A DNA stretch of 64,000 nucleotides from Ensifer adhaerens (GTDB lineage Bacteria > Pseudomonadota > Alphaproteobacteria > Rhizobiales > Rhizobiaceae), in the NCBI RefSeq assembly GCF_002940685.1, contig NZ_PNFP01000003.1:310001-374000 (forward strand), written 5' to 3'. Each line of letters starts with the position of its first letter. Position 1 is the first letter of the stretch. The translations under genes were made by a program, and so were the position numbers. Positions 34,771-43,996 of this stretch are shown here, one piece after another. Under the pieces are notes generated by a model. It was not told the origin of the DNA. It saw nothing but the letters and a program-made list of their open reading frames with translations, and ran no database searches.

Positions 34771-35700
34771 TTAGAGCGTCTTTTCGACGTCCGGCAGGGC
34801 GTCGAAGAGATCGGCAACCAGACCGTAGTCGGCGACCTGGAAGATCGGTGCCTCTTCGTCCTTGTTGATCGCGACGATGACCTTCGAATCCTTCATGCCG
34901 GCGAGGTGTTGGATGGCGCCGGAAATGCCGCAGGCGATGTAGAGATCGGGTGCGACGACCTTGCCGGTCTGGCCGACCTGCCAGTCGTTCGGGGCGTAAC
35001 CGGCATCGACCGCGGCACGCGACGCGCCGACGGCGGCACCGAGCTTGTCGGCCACCGGCAGGATCACTTCCTGGAACTTTTCCGACGAGCCGAGCGCGCG
35101 ACCACCGGAGATGATGATCTTGGCAGACGTCAGCTCCGGACGGTCGGACGACGACAGGGCGTCGGCGACGAAGCTCGATACGCCCGGATTGGCGGCAGCC
35201 GAAACGCTTTCGATCGCCGCCGAACCGCCTTCAGCGGCCGAGGCAAAGGAGGCGGTGCGCACGGTGATGACGCGCTTGGCTTCGGTCGTCTGCACCGTCT
35301 GGATGGCGTTGCCGGCATAGATCGGACGCTTGAAGGTGTCGGCGGAGACGACCTCGATGATTTCCGAGACCTGGGAGACGTCGAGCAGGGCCGCGACACG
35401 CGGCATGACGTTCTTGCCGACCGAGGTGGCGGCCGCAACGATCGTGTCGTAGTTGCCGGCGAGCGAAACGATCAGGGCTGCGAGCGGCTCGGCCAGGTTG
35501 TTGGCAAGCGACGCGTCGTCGGCGACGAGCACCTTGGCAACACCCGCAAGCTTCGAGGCCTGTTCGGCCGCCTGCTTGGCGCCGGCGCCGGCGACGAGAA
35601 TGTGCACGTCGCCACCGATTTTCGAGGCAGCGCTCAGCGCCTTGGCGGTCTGGTCGGAAAGGTGGTTGCTGTCGTGGTCAGCCAGAAGAAGAATGGCCAT
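34771..35700 (-). CDS. Electron transfer flavoprotein alpha subunit (FixB/EtfA family)
   Basis: A 309-residue ETF alpha subunit. The N-terminal domain starts [14 protein letters not shown]. The C-terminal FAD-binding domain shows [30 protein letters not shown] and [17 protein letters not shown], the family signature. With the beta subunit encoded upstream it would accept electrons from flavin-dependent demethylases such as the StcD/DgcA-like enzyme in the same operon and pass them to ETF-quinone oxidoreductase. It is likely a pathway-dedicated paralogue because of its location. Confidence 0.92.
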   Translation of the reverse strand: MAILLLADHDSNHLSDQTAKALSAASKIGGDVHILVAGAGAKQAAEQASKLAGVAKVLVADDASLANNLAEPLAALIVSLAGNYDTIVAAATSVGKNVMPRVAALLDVSQVSEIIEVVSADTFKRPIYAGNAIQTVQTTEAKRVITVRTASFASAAEGGSAAIESVSAAANPGVSSFVADALSSSDRPELTSAKIIISGGRALGSSEKFQEVILPVADKLGAAVGASRAAVDAGYAPNDWQVGQTGKVVAPDLYIACGISGAIQHLAGMKDSKVIVAINKDEEAPIFQVADYGLVADLFDALPDVEKTL

Positions 35701-35723
35701 GATGAGATCTCCCTTTCCTGAAC

Positions 35724-36473
35724 TTACAATACGCCGGCTTCGGTCTTGAGCTTTTCGACCAGCTCGGCGACCGACTTGACCTTGATGCCGGCCTTGCGGC
35801 CCGACGGCTCCTCGGTCTTCAGCACCTTGAGGCGGGCGGCGGTGTCGACGCCGAAATCGGCCGGCGACTTCTTGTCGAGCGGCTTCTTCTTTGCCTTCAT
35901 GATGTTGGGCAGCGAGGCGTAGCGCGGCTCGTTGAGGCGCAGGTCGGTGGTGACGACCGCCGGAAGCTTGATGTCGATGGTCTGCAGGCCGCCGTCGACT
36001 TCGCGGGTCACGGTCGCCTTGCCGTCGCCGATCTCGACCTTGGAGGCAAAGGTGCCCTGCGCCCAGCCGAGGAGGGCGGACAGCATCTGGCCCGTCTGGT
36101 TCGAATCGTCGTCGATCGCCTGCTTGCCGACGATGATCAGGCCCGGCTGTTCGGCGTCGGCCACGCCCTTGACGATCTTGGCGACGGCGAGCGGCTCGAC
36201 CTGGTCTTCGGTCTCGACCAGGATGGCGCGGTCGGCACCCATGGCAAGGGCGGTCCTGAGCGTCTCTTCGGCCTTGGCCGGACCGACGGAAACGACGACG
36301 ACTTCCTCAGCCTTGCCGGCTTCCTTCAGCCTGAGCGCCTCTTCGACCGAGATTTCGTCGAAGGGGTTCATCGACATCTTCACGTTGGCGAGCTCGACGC
36401 CCGTACCGTCTGCCTTCACGCGGATCTTGACGTTGTAGTCAACCACCCGCTTCACCGTCACAAGTATTTTCAT
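35724..36473 (-). CDS. Electron transfer flavoprotein beta subunit (FixA/EtfB family)
   Basis: A 249-residue ETF beta subunit starting [20 protein letters not shown]. It has the AMP-binding part with [30 protein letters not shown] and the adaptor loop [20 protein letters not shown]. The ATG at 36473 is preceded by GGAAGG at good spacing; an in-frame GTG or ATG further upstream lacks support. It ends 23 bp before the alpha gene. The two subunits form the usual FAD/AMP heterodimer. Confidence 0.93.
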   Translation of the reverse strand: MKILVTVKRVVDYNVKIRVKADGTGVELANVKMSMNPFDEISVEEALRLKEAGKAEEVVVVSVGPAKAEETLRTALAMGADRAILVETEDQVEPLAVAKIVKGVADAEQPGLIIVGKQAIDDDSNQTGQMLSALLGWAQGTFASKVEIGDGKATVTREVDGGLQTIDIKLPAVVTTDLRLNEPRYASLPNIMKAKKKPLDKKSPADFGVDTAARLKVLKTEEPSGRKAGIKVKSVAELVEKLKTEAGVL

Positions 36474-36517
36474 GGCAACCTTCCTTCTGCGATCGGTCTG
36501 AGCCGAACGCATTCACA

Positions 36518-37123
36518 TCAATGTTTCGGTCGATCAGGCAACAGCGCCCAGAAGGCAAACAACGGTGTTTCGCCGGAACGCATGGCGTGCCGGACGCCAG
36601 GCGGATTGTAGAAGGAACCGCCGACCCCGGGTGAGAACCAGTCGGAGCTGCCGTGTTGAAACTCCCCCTCCGATAGGACCAGGTACGTTTCTTCCGGGGC
36701 GTGGTCGTGATCGGGATAACGCACCCTCGGCGCCATCAGCGTGGCGCCGAACCACAGGTCTCTTCGGTCCTCCAGCCCGCCCGGTCCGACGATCATCGTA
36801 TTGGCATGGCTCATCAGGAAATTCTCGCTGGCCGTATGGTCGTAGACCGAGCGCCACTTCCATTCGAGCATCGGTTCAAGGCTGACGAAGCGCTCGATAA
36901 GCGCGTCCAGGGACGGTCGCCCGGTTCTTGTTGCCAGAACGCTCTCAAGATGTCGTTGGCAGACCGGAAGACGTTTGCCGATGTTCAAGCGTTGGGGTTG
37001 CGGCGCTTTGAGTTGCGCAAATATCTCCATGACCGAGCGACGCGCTCTGAGATCCTGAGCGAACTGGTCGAACGCGACGAAAACTGCGTCCAGAAAAACC
37101 TGCAGAGCGTCGGACCGCTCCAT
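36518..37123 (-). CDS. Cupin of the DMSP-lyase-like (DddQ/DddL/Cupin-DLL) group
   Basis: A 201-residue protein. The N-terminal about 100 residues are helical; the C-terminal half is a cupin barrel. The metal set His139, His141, Glu145, Tyr147 and His179 (in YPDHDHAPEETY and GVRHAMRS) matches the DMSP-lyase cupin pattern, as does IVGPGGLEDRRDLWFGATLM. Known relatives cleave dimethylsulfoniopropionate to DMS and acrylate; many homologues have no tested function. Its ATG lies 2 bp after the stop of the StcD/DgcA-like demethylase gene and it precedes the ETF genes, so it is probably co-translated in betaine metabolism. The substrate is unproven. Confidence 0.75.
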   Translation of the reverse strand: MERSDALQVFLDAVFVAFDQFAQDLRARRSVMEIFAQLKAPQPQRLNIGKRLPVCQRHLESVLATRTGRPSLDALIERFVSLEPMLEWKWRSVYDHTASENFLMSHANTMIVGPGGLEDRRDLWFGATLMAPRVRYPDHDHAPEETYLVLSEGEFQHGSSDWFSPGVGGSFYNPPGVRHAMRSGETPLFAFWALLPDRPKH

Positions 37124-37125
37124 CG

Positions 37126-39162
37126 TCAGAGATCCTTGGCAAGACGCAGCGCGTCATAGATGGCGGCATGCGTGTTGCGGGCAGCGACCGCGTCGCCGAT
37201 CCGGAAGAGCTGGTAGGCCCCTTCGGGGTTGCGCTCAACCGATTGCGGCGTGCCGGAAATCAGCTCGTCGTAGGAGACCTCGCCGAGGTTTCTCGAGCCA
37301 GGCTTCAGTTCGAAATAGAGGTCGTCGAGCGGGATGGTGCCGTGATTGACGACGATCTGGTCGAAGGTCTGCTGCTTGGCCACACCGCCATAGTCACTGC
37401 CGACATGGGCGATGATCTGATTGCCGCTCTTTTCCGCAGCCTCCAGCCTGTAGGTGACGGTGAAGGTCACATCGAGCTTCTGCAGCGAGCGCATGTAGGG
37501 AACGAGGTTCATCGCCATGACCTCCGGTGCGAAGGAGCGATCCGGCGTCATGATCTCGACCTTGGCGCCCGCCTTGGCGAGGAACTCCGCAGCCTGCAGC
37601 CCCGCATGGTCGCCGGCGTCATCGAAAATGAGCACGTTGGTTCCAGGTTTTACATCGCCTGAGATGATGTCCCAGGAGGAAACGACGAGCTCGTTGCCCC
37701 TTGAAAGAACCTCCGTGTGCGGCAGTCCGCCCGTCGCGATGATAACCACGTCCGGCATTTCGGCAAGCACGGTGTCTGCCTCGGCCCAGGTGTTGAACCG
37801 GAAGGTGACGCCGAGTTTTTCGCACTGGCTCATGCGCCAGTCGACGATGCTGATCATTTCCCGCCGGCGCTCGCTCTGGGCTGTCAACCGGATCTGTCCG
37901 CCCGGATGGTTCGCGGCCTCGAAAACGACGACGTCATGTCCTCGCTCGGCGGATACACGAGCGGCTTCAAGACCGGCGGGGCCCGCCCCCACGATGACAA
38001 TCTTTTTCCGGGCAGCGGCCTTCGGGATCCGATGCGGCATCGTTTCTTCACGGCCGGTCGCGGCGTTATGGATGCAGAAGGCCAGTCCCCCTTGGTAGAT
38101 CCGGTCGAGACAGTAGTTGGCACCGACGCAAGGGCGGATATCATCCTCGCGCTTTTCCATGATCTTCCGCACGATATGCGGGTCGGTCATATGGGCGCGG
38201 GTCATACCGATCATGTCGACCTTGCCGGCAGCGATTGCGTGACGAGCCGTCGCCACGTCCTGGATCTTGGCGGCATGGAAGGTCGGGAACTTGGTTGCCG
38301 CACGCACATCGCCGGCAAAATCCAGATGCGGCGCGCTCGCCATCCCCTGAATCGGGATGACATCCGTCAGGCCCGGATCCGTATCGATATGACCGCGGAT
38401 GACATTCAGATAATCGATGAGGCCGCTTTCCTTGAGACGACGGGAGATCTCCAGGCCTTCGGCCTTTCCGGTCCCGCCGGGAAGACATTCATCTGCCGTA
38501 TAGCGAACGCCAAGGATAAAGTCGTTGCCGACCCTTTCGCGCATGGCTTTGAAGACGTCGAAACAAAAGCGCAAACGGTTATCGAGCGAACCGCCGTAGG
38601 GACCGTCGAGTTCGTTGGTAAGCGGCGAAGTGAACTGGTCAATAAGATGCCCGTAGGCTTCCAGCTCGACACCATCCATACCGCCCGCCTTCATCCGTTC
38701 GGCGGCGTCCGCAAAGTCCTTGATAATGCGCTCGATGTCCCAGTCTTCAAGCTTCTTCGGAAAGGCTCGGTGCGCTGCCTCGCGATGATGTGAGGGTGCA
38801 ACGACCGGGAGCCAATCGCCCTTGTCCCAGCGGGTACGCCTGCCGAGGTGCGTGAGCTGGATCATGATCGCAGCTCCCTCTTCATGGACCGCGTCGGTCA
38901 TTTGCCGGATCCACGGCACGATCTCGTCCTTGTAGGCGAGCAGGTTGTTGAAGACCGGAGGGCTGTCCTTGGAGACCGCCGCCGAGCCAGCGGTCATCGT
39001 CAGCGCCACGCCGCCCCTTGCCCGCTCAACCGTATAGGCGCGGTAACGGTCCTTCGGCATGCCGTCTTCGGGATAAGCAGGCTCGTGAGACGTGACAATG
39101 ATGCGGTTGCGCAGGGTCAAATGCTTCAACTGAAACGGCTGAAGCAGGGGATCGTTCGACAT
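37126..39162 (-). CDS. StcD/DgcA-like flavin-dependent N-demethylase (OYE/TMADH-type, FMN/FAD/Fe-S)
   Basis: A 678-residue enzyme. Residues 1-335 form an Old Yellow Enzyme TIM barrel (LRNRIIVTSHEPAYPEDGMP, IQLTHLGRRT, DGVELEAYGHLIDQF). A Fe-S region has Cys345, Cys351 and Cys363 (CVGANYC and the Cys in LAFC). The C-terminal half has an FAD domain (VIVGAGPAGLEAARV). This layout is that of dimethylglycine demethylase DgcA and N-methylproline demethylase StcD. It would demethylate a secondary or tertiary N-methyl compound and feed electrons to the ETF encoded downstream. It is divergent from a TetR gene that likely regulates it. Confidence 0.87.
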   Translation of the reverse strand: MSNDPLLQPFQLKHLTLRNRIIVTSHEPAYPEDGMPKDRYRAYTVERARGGVALTMTAGSAAVSKDSPPVFNNLLAYKDEIVPWIRQMTDAVHEEGAAIMIQLTHLGRRTRWDKGDWLPVVAPSHHREAAHRAFPKKLEDWDIERIIKDFADAAERMKAGGMDGVELEAYGHLIDQFTSPLTNELDGPYGGSLDNRLRFCFDVFKAMRERVGNDFILGVRYTADECLPGGTGKAEGLEISRRLKESGLIDYLNVIRGHIDTDPGLTDVIPIQGMASAPHLDFAGDVRAATKFPTFHAAKIQDVATARHAIAAGKVDMIGMTRAHMTDPHIVRKIMEKREDDIRPCVGANYCLDRIYQGGLAFCIHNAATGREETMPHRIPKAAARKKIVIVGAGPAGLEAARVSAERGHDVVVFEAANHPGGQIRLTAQSERRREMISIVDWRMSQCEKLGVTFRFNTWAEADTVLAEMPDVVIIATGGLPHTEVLSRGNELVVSSWDIISGDVKPGTNVLIFDDAGDHAGLQAAEFLAKAGAKVEIMTPDRSFAPEVMAMNLVPYMRSLQKLDVTFTVTYRLEAAEKSGNQIIAHVGSDYGGVAKQQTFDQIVVNHGTIPLDDLYFELKPGSRNLGEVSYDELISGTPQSVERNPEGAYQLFRIGDAVAARNTHAAIYDALRLAKDL

Positions 39163-39206
39163 GCGACGGGCTCCGGTTTATGGGAATTTATCGCAACGGT
39201 AAGCGG

Positions 39207-39271
39207 AAATGTACATAAGTGTCAATAATAAAAAACACCAGAGTTCATATATTCGACACACGTGTACATTT
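39207..39271. promoter_or_regulatory. Inverted repeat pair in the demethylase/TetR divergent promoter
   Basis: AAATGTACATAAGTGTC at 39207-39223 and GACACACGTGTACATTT at 39255-39271 are complementary at 14 of 17 positions. They flank an AT-rich stretch in the 147-bp gap between the demethylase and TetR start codons. They are good candidates for two operators of the adjacent TetR regulator. Confidence 0.55.
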
Positions 39272-39277
39272 TGCTTG

Positions 39278-39289
39278 AAACGGCCGTTT
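39278..39289. promoter_or_regulatory. 12-bp perfect palindrome before the TetR gene
   Basis: AAACGGCCGTTT is a perfect palindrome 20 bp upstream of the TetR start codon, next to the inverted repeat pair. It could be a further binding site; there is no direct evidence. Confidence 0.3.
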
Positions 39290-39309
39290 GTATTTGTTAG
39301 GAGGCAATC

Positions 39310-39939
39310 ATGGAACAGGCGATGACTGACACTGGCTGGCGCGGTTCTCAGGAGGGGTGGCTCGAAGCTGCCTATGACTCTCTGCTCGAGTCGGGCGTGG
39401 ACTCGGTGAAGATCCTGCCGTTGGCCAAACGGCTCAATCTTTCCCGGACCAGCTTCTATTGGTTCTTCAAGGACCGGGAGGAACTGCTGAGTGCCCTCGT
39501 CGCGCGCTGGAGGGAGAAGAATACCGGTAATCTGGTCAAGCAATCCGAAGCCTATGCGGAGTCCTTGGCCGAGGCGATGCTGAACGTCTTCGACTGCTGG
39601 GTCAACAAAGACCTGTTTGACTCCCAGTTCGAGTTCGCCGTTCGCAGCTGGGCGCTGCAATCGCCCGAGATACTGGCCGAAGTACATGAGGCCGATCAGG
39701 CGAGAATGGAGGCGCTGGGCCGCATGTTCATGCGGTTCGGATATGACGCGGGACCGGCGGACGTTCGCGCACGAACGACCTATCTGGTCCAGATCGGATA
39801 CATCTCGATGCAGTCCAAGGAGGATCTCGCGCTCCGCATGAAGCGTATTCCGGAATACATCGCGATTTACACAGGACAAACACCACAGCAGAGGGAGCTC
39901 GATCGCTTCTTCGCCCGGCATGGCTACAAACCAGAGTGA
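39310..39939 (+). CDS. TetR/AcrR-family transcriptional regulator
   Basis: A 209-residue regulator with a strong AGGAGG ribosome site. The N-terminal HTH is seen as LEAAYDSLLESGVDSVKILP and LAKRLNLSRTSFYWFFKDRE, followed by a helical ligand-binding domain. It is divergent from the StcD/DgcA-like demethylase gene and is followed by the ProC-like gene. It probably represses one or both sides through the nearby inverted repeats. Its ligand may be a methylated amino acid, but this is inference. Confidence 0.88.
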   Translation: MEQAMTDTGWRGSQEGWLEAAYDSLLESGVDSVKILPLAKRLNLSRTSFYWFFKDREELLSALVARWREKNTGNLVKQSEAYAESLAEAMLNVFDCWVNKDLFDSQFEFAVRSWALQSPEILAEVHEADQARMEALGRMFMRFGYDAGPADVRARTTYLVQIGYISMQSKEDLALRMKRIPEYIAIYTGQTPQQRELDRFFARHGYKPE

Positions 39940-39946
39940 GAAAAGC

Positions 39947-40747
39947 ATGGAAACGGGCGGGCCTTTGAGGGTTGGCGTAATTGGTGGTGCGGGATGGCTG
40001 GGCGGAGCAATCGCCGACGCCATTCTCGACGCCGGCGTCGTCAAGCCTCAGAACCTGTCACTCTCCTATCGCAGCGAGCGCCCCGACCGTTTCAACCGCT
40101 CCTTCTGGACAACGGACAATCAGGAGCTTGCCGACCGTTCGGACGTTATCGTTCTCTCCGTCCGTCCGGCCGACTGGCCCAGCCTGAACGTGGTTGCCGA
40201 GGGCAAACTTCTCATCTCCGTCATGGCGGGCATCCGCCTGAAGGCTCTGAGTGAGCACCACCGCACAGACCGCGTGGTCCGCACCTTGCCCAACGCCGCG
40301 GCCGAAGTTCGCAAGTCCTATACCCCATGGATCGCCAGCGCCGGTATGCAAGACAACGATCGGACGATCGTACGAGCAATCTTCGATGCCTGCGGTTTTC
40401 AGGATGAAATGCGCTCGGAGGCCGAGATTGACTATCTGACTGGCCTCACCGGATCGGGTCCAGCCTTTCCGGCGCTGCTCGCTGCCGCGATGATGGCAGA
40501 TGCCATCTCGCACGGACTGAAGCCCGAGATCGCCAAGCGCGCCGTCAACGCCCTCGTCGTGGGCGCCGGCCGGATGCTGGAACAGCGTGACGACTGTCCG
40601 ACCGACATTGTCCAGACCTTCCTCGACTACCGCGGCACCACTGCGGCCGCGATCGAGGAAATGCGCACGGCCGGCTTTGATGCCGCCGTTTCGCGCGGGC
40701 TGTCGGCAGCGTTCAGGAAATCGGTTCGCATGGGAGAAGCCTCCTAG
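39947..40747 (+). CDS. Pyrroline-5-carboxylate reductase (ProC family) paralogue
   Basis: A 266-residue NAD(P)H-dependent imine reductase. The Rossmann motif is VGVIGGAGWLGGAIADAIL, the middle has VIVLSVRPADW and RTLPNAAAEV, and the C-terminal dimer domain has LTGLTGSGPAFPALLAAAMM. I use the ATG at 39947; one at 39920 would overlap the TetR gene by 20 bp but has no ribosome site. Housekeeping ProC makes proline. In this setting the enzyme could instead reduce a cyclic imine arising from betaine demethylation or act in reverse; this is inference from context. Confidence 0.82.
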   Translation: METGGPLRVGVIGGAGWLGGAIADAILDAGVVKPQNLSLSYRSERPDRFNRSFWTTDNQELADRSDVIVLSVRPADWPSLNVVAEGKLLISVMAGIRLKALSEHHRTDRVVRTLPNAAAEVRKSYTPWIASAGMQDNDRTIVRAIFDACGFQDEMRSEAEIDYLTGLTGSGPAFPALLAAAMMADAISHGLKPEIAKRAVNALVVGAGRMLEQRDDCPTDIVQTFLDYRGTTAAAIEEMRTAGFDAAVSRGLSAAFRKSVRMGEAS

Positions 40748-40811
40748 CGCTGGAGGGCGGGTTTTGCGGCAACCCGTTCCAAAAGAAGAAGCCGCCAAAG
40801 AGGGAACGATA

Positions 40812-41813
40812 ATGAAAAGCTTGCTAGCATCGACATGCCTGTTCCTTGGAACCGTCGCCGGTTCGTCGCTTGCCAATGCGGCGGACTGTGGCAGCGTCAC
40901 CATCGCCAGCATGAACTGGCAAAGTGCCGAGGTCATTTCCAATCTCGACAAGATCATCCTCAATGAGGGTTACGGCTGCAGCGCCGAAATCACCATCGGC
41001 GACACTGTGCCGACGATCACCTCCATGGCAGAAAAAGGCGAGCCGGATATCGCACCCGAAGCCTGGATCGATCTGCTTCCCGACGTGGTCAAGAAGGGAA
41101 CCGAAGAAGGCCGTATCGTAAAGGTCGGGTCTCCGCTGCCCGATGGCGGCGTCCAGGGCTGGTGGATCCCGAAGTATTTTGCCGATGCCCATCCGGACAT
41201 CAAGAGCATTCCCGACCTTCTGAAACATCCCGACCTCATCAAGGATCCCGAAGACCCGAGCAAGGGTGCGATCTTCAACGGCCCACAAGGCTGGGGCGGC
41301 ACCGTCGTGACGGCGCAGCTCTACAAGGCCTTCGAGGCCGAGAAGGCCGGTTGGACCCTGGTCGATACCGGCTCGGCAGCAGGCCTCGATGGTTCGATCG
41401 CGAAGGCCTATGAGCGCAAGGAAGGCTGGGTCGGCTATTACTGGGCGCCGACTGCCCTCCTCGGCAAATACGAGATGGTACAGCTCGAAGCGGGCGTGCC
41501 CTATGACGCAGCTGAATGGAAGCGCTGCATCACGGTTGCCGAATGCACCGACCCGAAGCCCAGCGCCTGGCCCGTCGATACGATCGTGACACTTGTCGCC
41601 AAGCCATTTTCCGAAAAAGCTGGCCCCGAGGTCATGGAGTATCTCAACAAGCGCTCCTGGAGCAACGAGACCATCGCAAAGCTTATGGCCTGGATGACCG
41701 ACAACCAGGCGAGCGGCGAAGAAGGTGCAAAGCACTTCCTCGAAGAAAATCCGGACATCTGGAAAAAGTGGGTTTCGCCCGAGGCCGCCACGAAGATCGA
41801 GGCCGCGCTGTAA
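40812..41813 (+). CDS. Glycine/proline-betaine ABC transporter substrate-binding protein, copy 1
   Basis: A 333-residue OpuAC-type binding protein with a Sec signal (MKSLLASTCLFLGTVAGSSL to ANA). The mature part begins CGSVTIASMNWQSAEVISN and includes PEAWIDLLPD and GYYWAPTALLGKYEM, with aromatic residues of the kind that form the betaine cage. The ribosome site is GAGGGAACG. It heads the first importer set. Copy 2 at 51898 has identical length and, by eye, about 85-90% of residues in common. Confidence 0.92.
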   Translation: MKSLLASTCLFLGTVAGSSLANAADCGSVTIASMNWQSAEVISNLDKIILNEGYGCSAEITIGDTVPTITSMAEKGEPDIAPEAWIDLLPDVVKKGTEEGRIVKVGSPLPDGGVQGWWIPKYFADAHPDIKSIPDLLKHPDLIKDPEDPSKGAIFNGPQGWGGTVVTAQLYKAFEAEKAGWTLVDTGSAAGLDGSIAKAYERKEGWVGYYWAPTALLGKYEMVQLEAGVPYDAAEWKRCITVAECTDPKPSAWPVDTIVTLVAKPFSEKAGPEVMEYLNKRSWSNETIAKLMAWMTDNQASGEEGAKHFLEENPDIWKKWVSPEAATKIEAAL

Positions 41814-41834
41814 CCGGCACTGCCACAAGCCCGG

Positions 41835-41857
41835 TGCGGTTTGCTTCGCAGACCGCA
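41835..41857 (+). terminator. Hairpin between binding-protein and permease genes, copy 1
   Basis: TGCGGTTTGC (41835-41844) pairs with GCAGACCGCA (41848-41857) around a TTC loop, with one G-T pair. It lies 21 bp after the stop codon of the binding-protein gene. It is likely to stabilise or partly terminate the transcript so that the binding protein is made in excess. Confidence 0.5.
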
Positions 41858-41914
41858 TCGTTCCTGCCGACATAACAAGAAGAACGCATCGGCTCTTTCG
41901 AGAAGGGGAACCGA

Positions 41915-42802
41915 ATGGACTGGTTTTATCAATTTCCAAGCATGGACGACAACGCGCTTCGAAACCTCAAGAAAGTCATCGACGAAACGTTTCGCGGCTT
42001 TACCCGAAACTACGGTGATCTGATCGAGGGCTTCTTCGCGCCGCTCCAGCATTTTCTGATCGCCTCTGAACGGTTCATGACCAAGACGCCCTGGCCGATC
42101 ATCACGCTCCTCATCCTCGCCATTGCCTGGGGAGCGACCAGAAGCATTCGCATCGCCGCCGGCTGTCTCGTGACGCTGTTGCTGATCGGCTACTTTGACA
42201 TGTGGGACGATACGATGCGGACGATCTCGATGATCTTCGTCTGCACGATCCTGTCGATCGCGATCGGCCTGCCGATCGGCATTCTCATGTCTCGCTCCGA
42301 CAGGGTCCAACGGGTCGTCAACCCGGTGCTCGACGTCATGCAGACCATGCCGAGCTTCGTCTACCTCATTCCCGTCGTCATGCTGCTCGGCATTGGCAAG
42401 GTGCCGGGCCTGATCGCCGTCGTCATCTACGCCATCCCGCCGATGATCCGCCTCACCAATCTCGGCATTCGCCTGGTCGACAAGGATGTACTCGAAGCGG
42501 CCGACGCTTTTGGCGCCGACAACCGGCAGAAGCTGTTCAAGGTGCAGCTTCCGCTGGCACTTCCGACCATCATGGCCGGCATCAACCAGACCATCATGAT
42601 GGCGCTGGCCATGGTCGTCATCGCCTCGATGATCGGTGTTCAGGGTCTCGGCCAGCCGGTGCTGAAGGCGATCGCCAACCAGTACTTCACGCTCGGCATC
42701 TTCAACGGTCTTGCGATCGTCGGCATCGCCATCATGTTCGACCGGGTCAGCCAGGCCTATGGCGAACGATTGCAGAAGCACCGGGAGGTGGTCCATGGCT
42801 GA
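41915..42802 (+). CDS. Glycine/proline-betaine ABC transporter permease, copy 1 (ProW/OpuAB-like)
   Basis: A 295-residue inner-membrane permease. A cytoplasmic and amphipathic N-terminus is followed by helices and the transport-domain signature DVMQTMPSFVYLIPVVMLLG. The coupling loop EAADAFGADNRQKLFKVQLP contacts the ATPase. The ribosome site GAAGGGGAA lies before the ATG. Its stop overlaps the ATPase start by 8 bp. The copy at 52989 has the same length and near-identical helices. Confidence 0.92.
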   Translation: MDWFYQFPSMDDNALRNLKKVIDETFRGFTRNYGDLIEGFFAPLQHFLIASERFMTKTPWPIITLLILAIAWGATRSIRIAAGCLVTLLLIGYFDMWDDTMRTISMIFVCTILSIAIGLPIGILMSRSDRVQRVVNPVLDVMQTMPSFVYLIPVVMLLGIGKVPGLIAVVIYAIPPMIRLTNLGIRLVDKDVLEAADAFGADNRQKLFKVQLPLALPTIMAGINQTIMMALAMVVIASMIGVQGLGQPVLKAIANQYFTLGIFNGLAIVGIAIMFDRVSQAYGERLQKHREVVHG

Positions 42803-43874
42803 GCACGCTTTCGGCGGCATCGCGATCCGCCATCTCTATAAGATCTTCGGACCGAATGCCGGGGCTCATGTCGAGGCGGTCAGGAACGGCCTGACCAAGA
42901 CCGAACTGAACGAGCGTCACGGGCACGTGCTCGGCCTTCGCGACATCAACATCGAGATGCCGTCGGGCTCGATCCAGGTGATCATGGGGCTTTCCGGCTC
43001 GGGTAAATCGACACTCATCCGGCACATCAACCGGCTGATCGATCCGACTGCCGGCGAAGTTCTCGTCGACGGGGTCGATGTGGTGAAGATGCCAGAGGCG
43101 GAACTGCGCGAGTTCCGCCGCCATCAGACCGCCATGGTGTTCCAGAAGTTCGCACTGCTTCCGCATCGAAGCGTGCTCGACAACACGATCTTCGGCCTTG
43201 AAATCCAAGGCATAGCGCGCGCGCAAAGCATCGATACCGCCATGCGCTGGCTGGAGCGGGTTGGGCTCAAGGGCTTCGAGCACAAGTATCCCAATCAGCT
43301 CTCCGGCGGCATGCAGCAGCGCGTCGGACTTGCCCGGGCGCTTGCCAATGACGCACCGGTACTTTTGATGGATGAGGCCTATTCGGCGCTCGATCCGCTG
43401 ATCCGCACGGACATGCAGACGGTGCTTTTGGACCTTCAGAAAGAGATCAGGAAGACGATCGTCTTCATCACCCACGATCTCGACGAAGCGCTGAGGCTCG
43501 GTGACCAGATCGCCATATTGCGCGACGGCGAGGTCATTCAGCAGGGCACGAGCCAGGATATCGTGCTGAGGCCTGCCGACAACTATGTCGCCAATTTCGT
43601 CAAGGAGGTGAACAGGGGTCGCGTTGTCCATGTGGAAGCGATCATGGCACCGCTTGGCACAGCTGCAGCCGAAAGCGGGCAACGGATTGCCGCCGATCTC
43701 ACAATCGAAGAAGCGGTCCGTACGCTCGCCTCTGCACCCGAGGGTGATATCACGGTCGTCGATCCGTCCGGAAGGCCTCTCGGCACTGTCACCTTCCGCC
43801 AGCTCGCGGGCGCCATGGTCAATGCGCACGAGACGAACGATCACGCAACGGCGATCGCGGCCAACGCGGCGTAA
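42795..43874 (+). CDS. Glycine/proline-betaine ABC transporter ATP-binding protein, copy 1 (ProV/OpuAA-like)
   Basis: A 359-residue ATPase. Walker A is GLSGSGKST (residues 65-73), the signature is LSGGMQQRVG and Walker B is PVLLMDEAYSALD. The N-terminal 50 residues (KIFGPNAGAHVEAVRNGLTK) and the C-terminal CBS-like domain (about residues 290-355) are typical of ProV. The ATG at 42795 overlaps the permease stop. The C-terminal domain is 14 residues longer than in copy 2 and is the most diverged part. Confidence 0.92.
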   Translation: MAEHAFGGIAIRHLYKIFGPNAGAHVEAVRNGLTKTELNERHGHVLGLRDINIEMPSGSIQVIMGLSGSGKSTLIRHINRLIDPTAGEVLVDGVDVVKMPEAELREFRRHQTAMVFQKFALLPHRSVLDNTIFGLEIQGIARAQSIDTAMRWLERVGLKGFEHKYPNQLSGGMQQRVGLARALANDAPVLLMDEAYSALDPLIRTDMQTVLLDLQKEIRKTIVFITHDLDEALRLGDQIAILRDGEVIQQGTSQDIVLRPADNYVANFVKEVNRGRVVHVEAIMAPLGTAAAESGQRIAADLTIEEAVRTLASAPEGDITVVDPSGRPLGTVTFRQLAGAMVNAHETNDHATAIAANAA

Positions 43875-43903
43875 GCGCGGATCGGCCGGCGAATGCAATT
43901 CCT

Positions 43904-43926
43904 CCGGGCGGCGATCCTCCGCCCGG
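43904..43926 (+). terminator. Hairpin after the first ABC importer set
   Basis: CCGGGCGG (43904-43911) and CCGCCCGG (43919-43926) form a perfect 8-bp stem with a 7-base loop, 29 bp after the ATPase stop. There is no long U tract. It may attenuate transcription into the following flavoenzyme gene. Confidence 0.45.
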
Positions 43927-43996
43927 GAAAGCGCCATGGGTGGCTACCCCCACATTCCATTCCAGTCCCGATCCCCTCCCCGCCAGGAGTTGCGCC

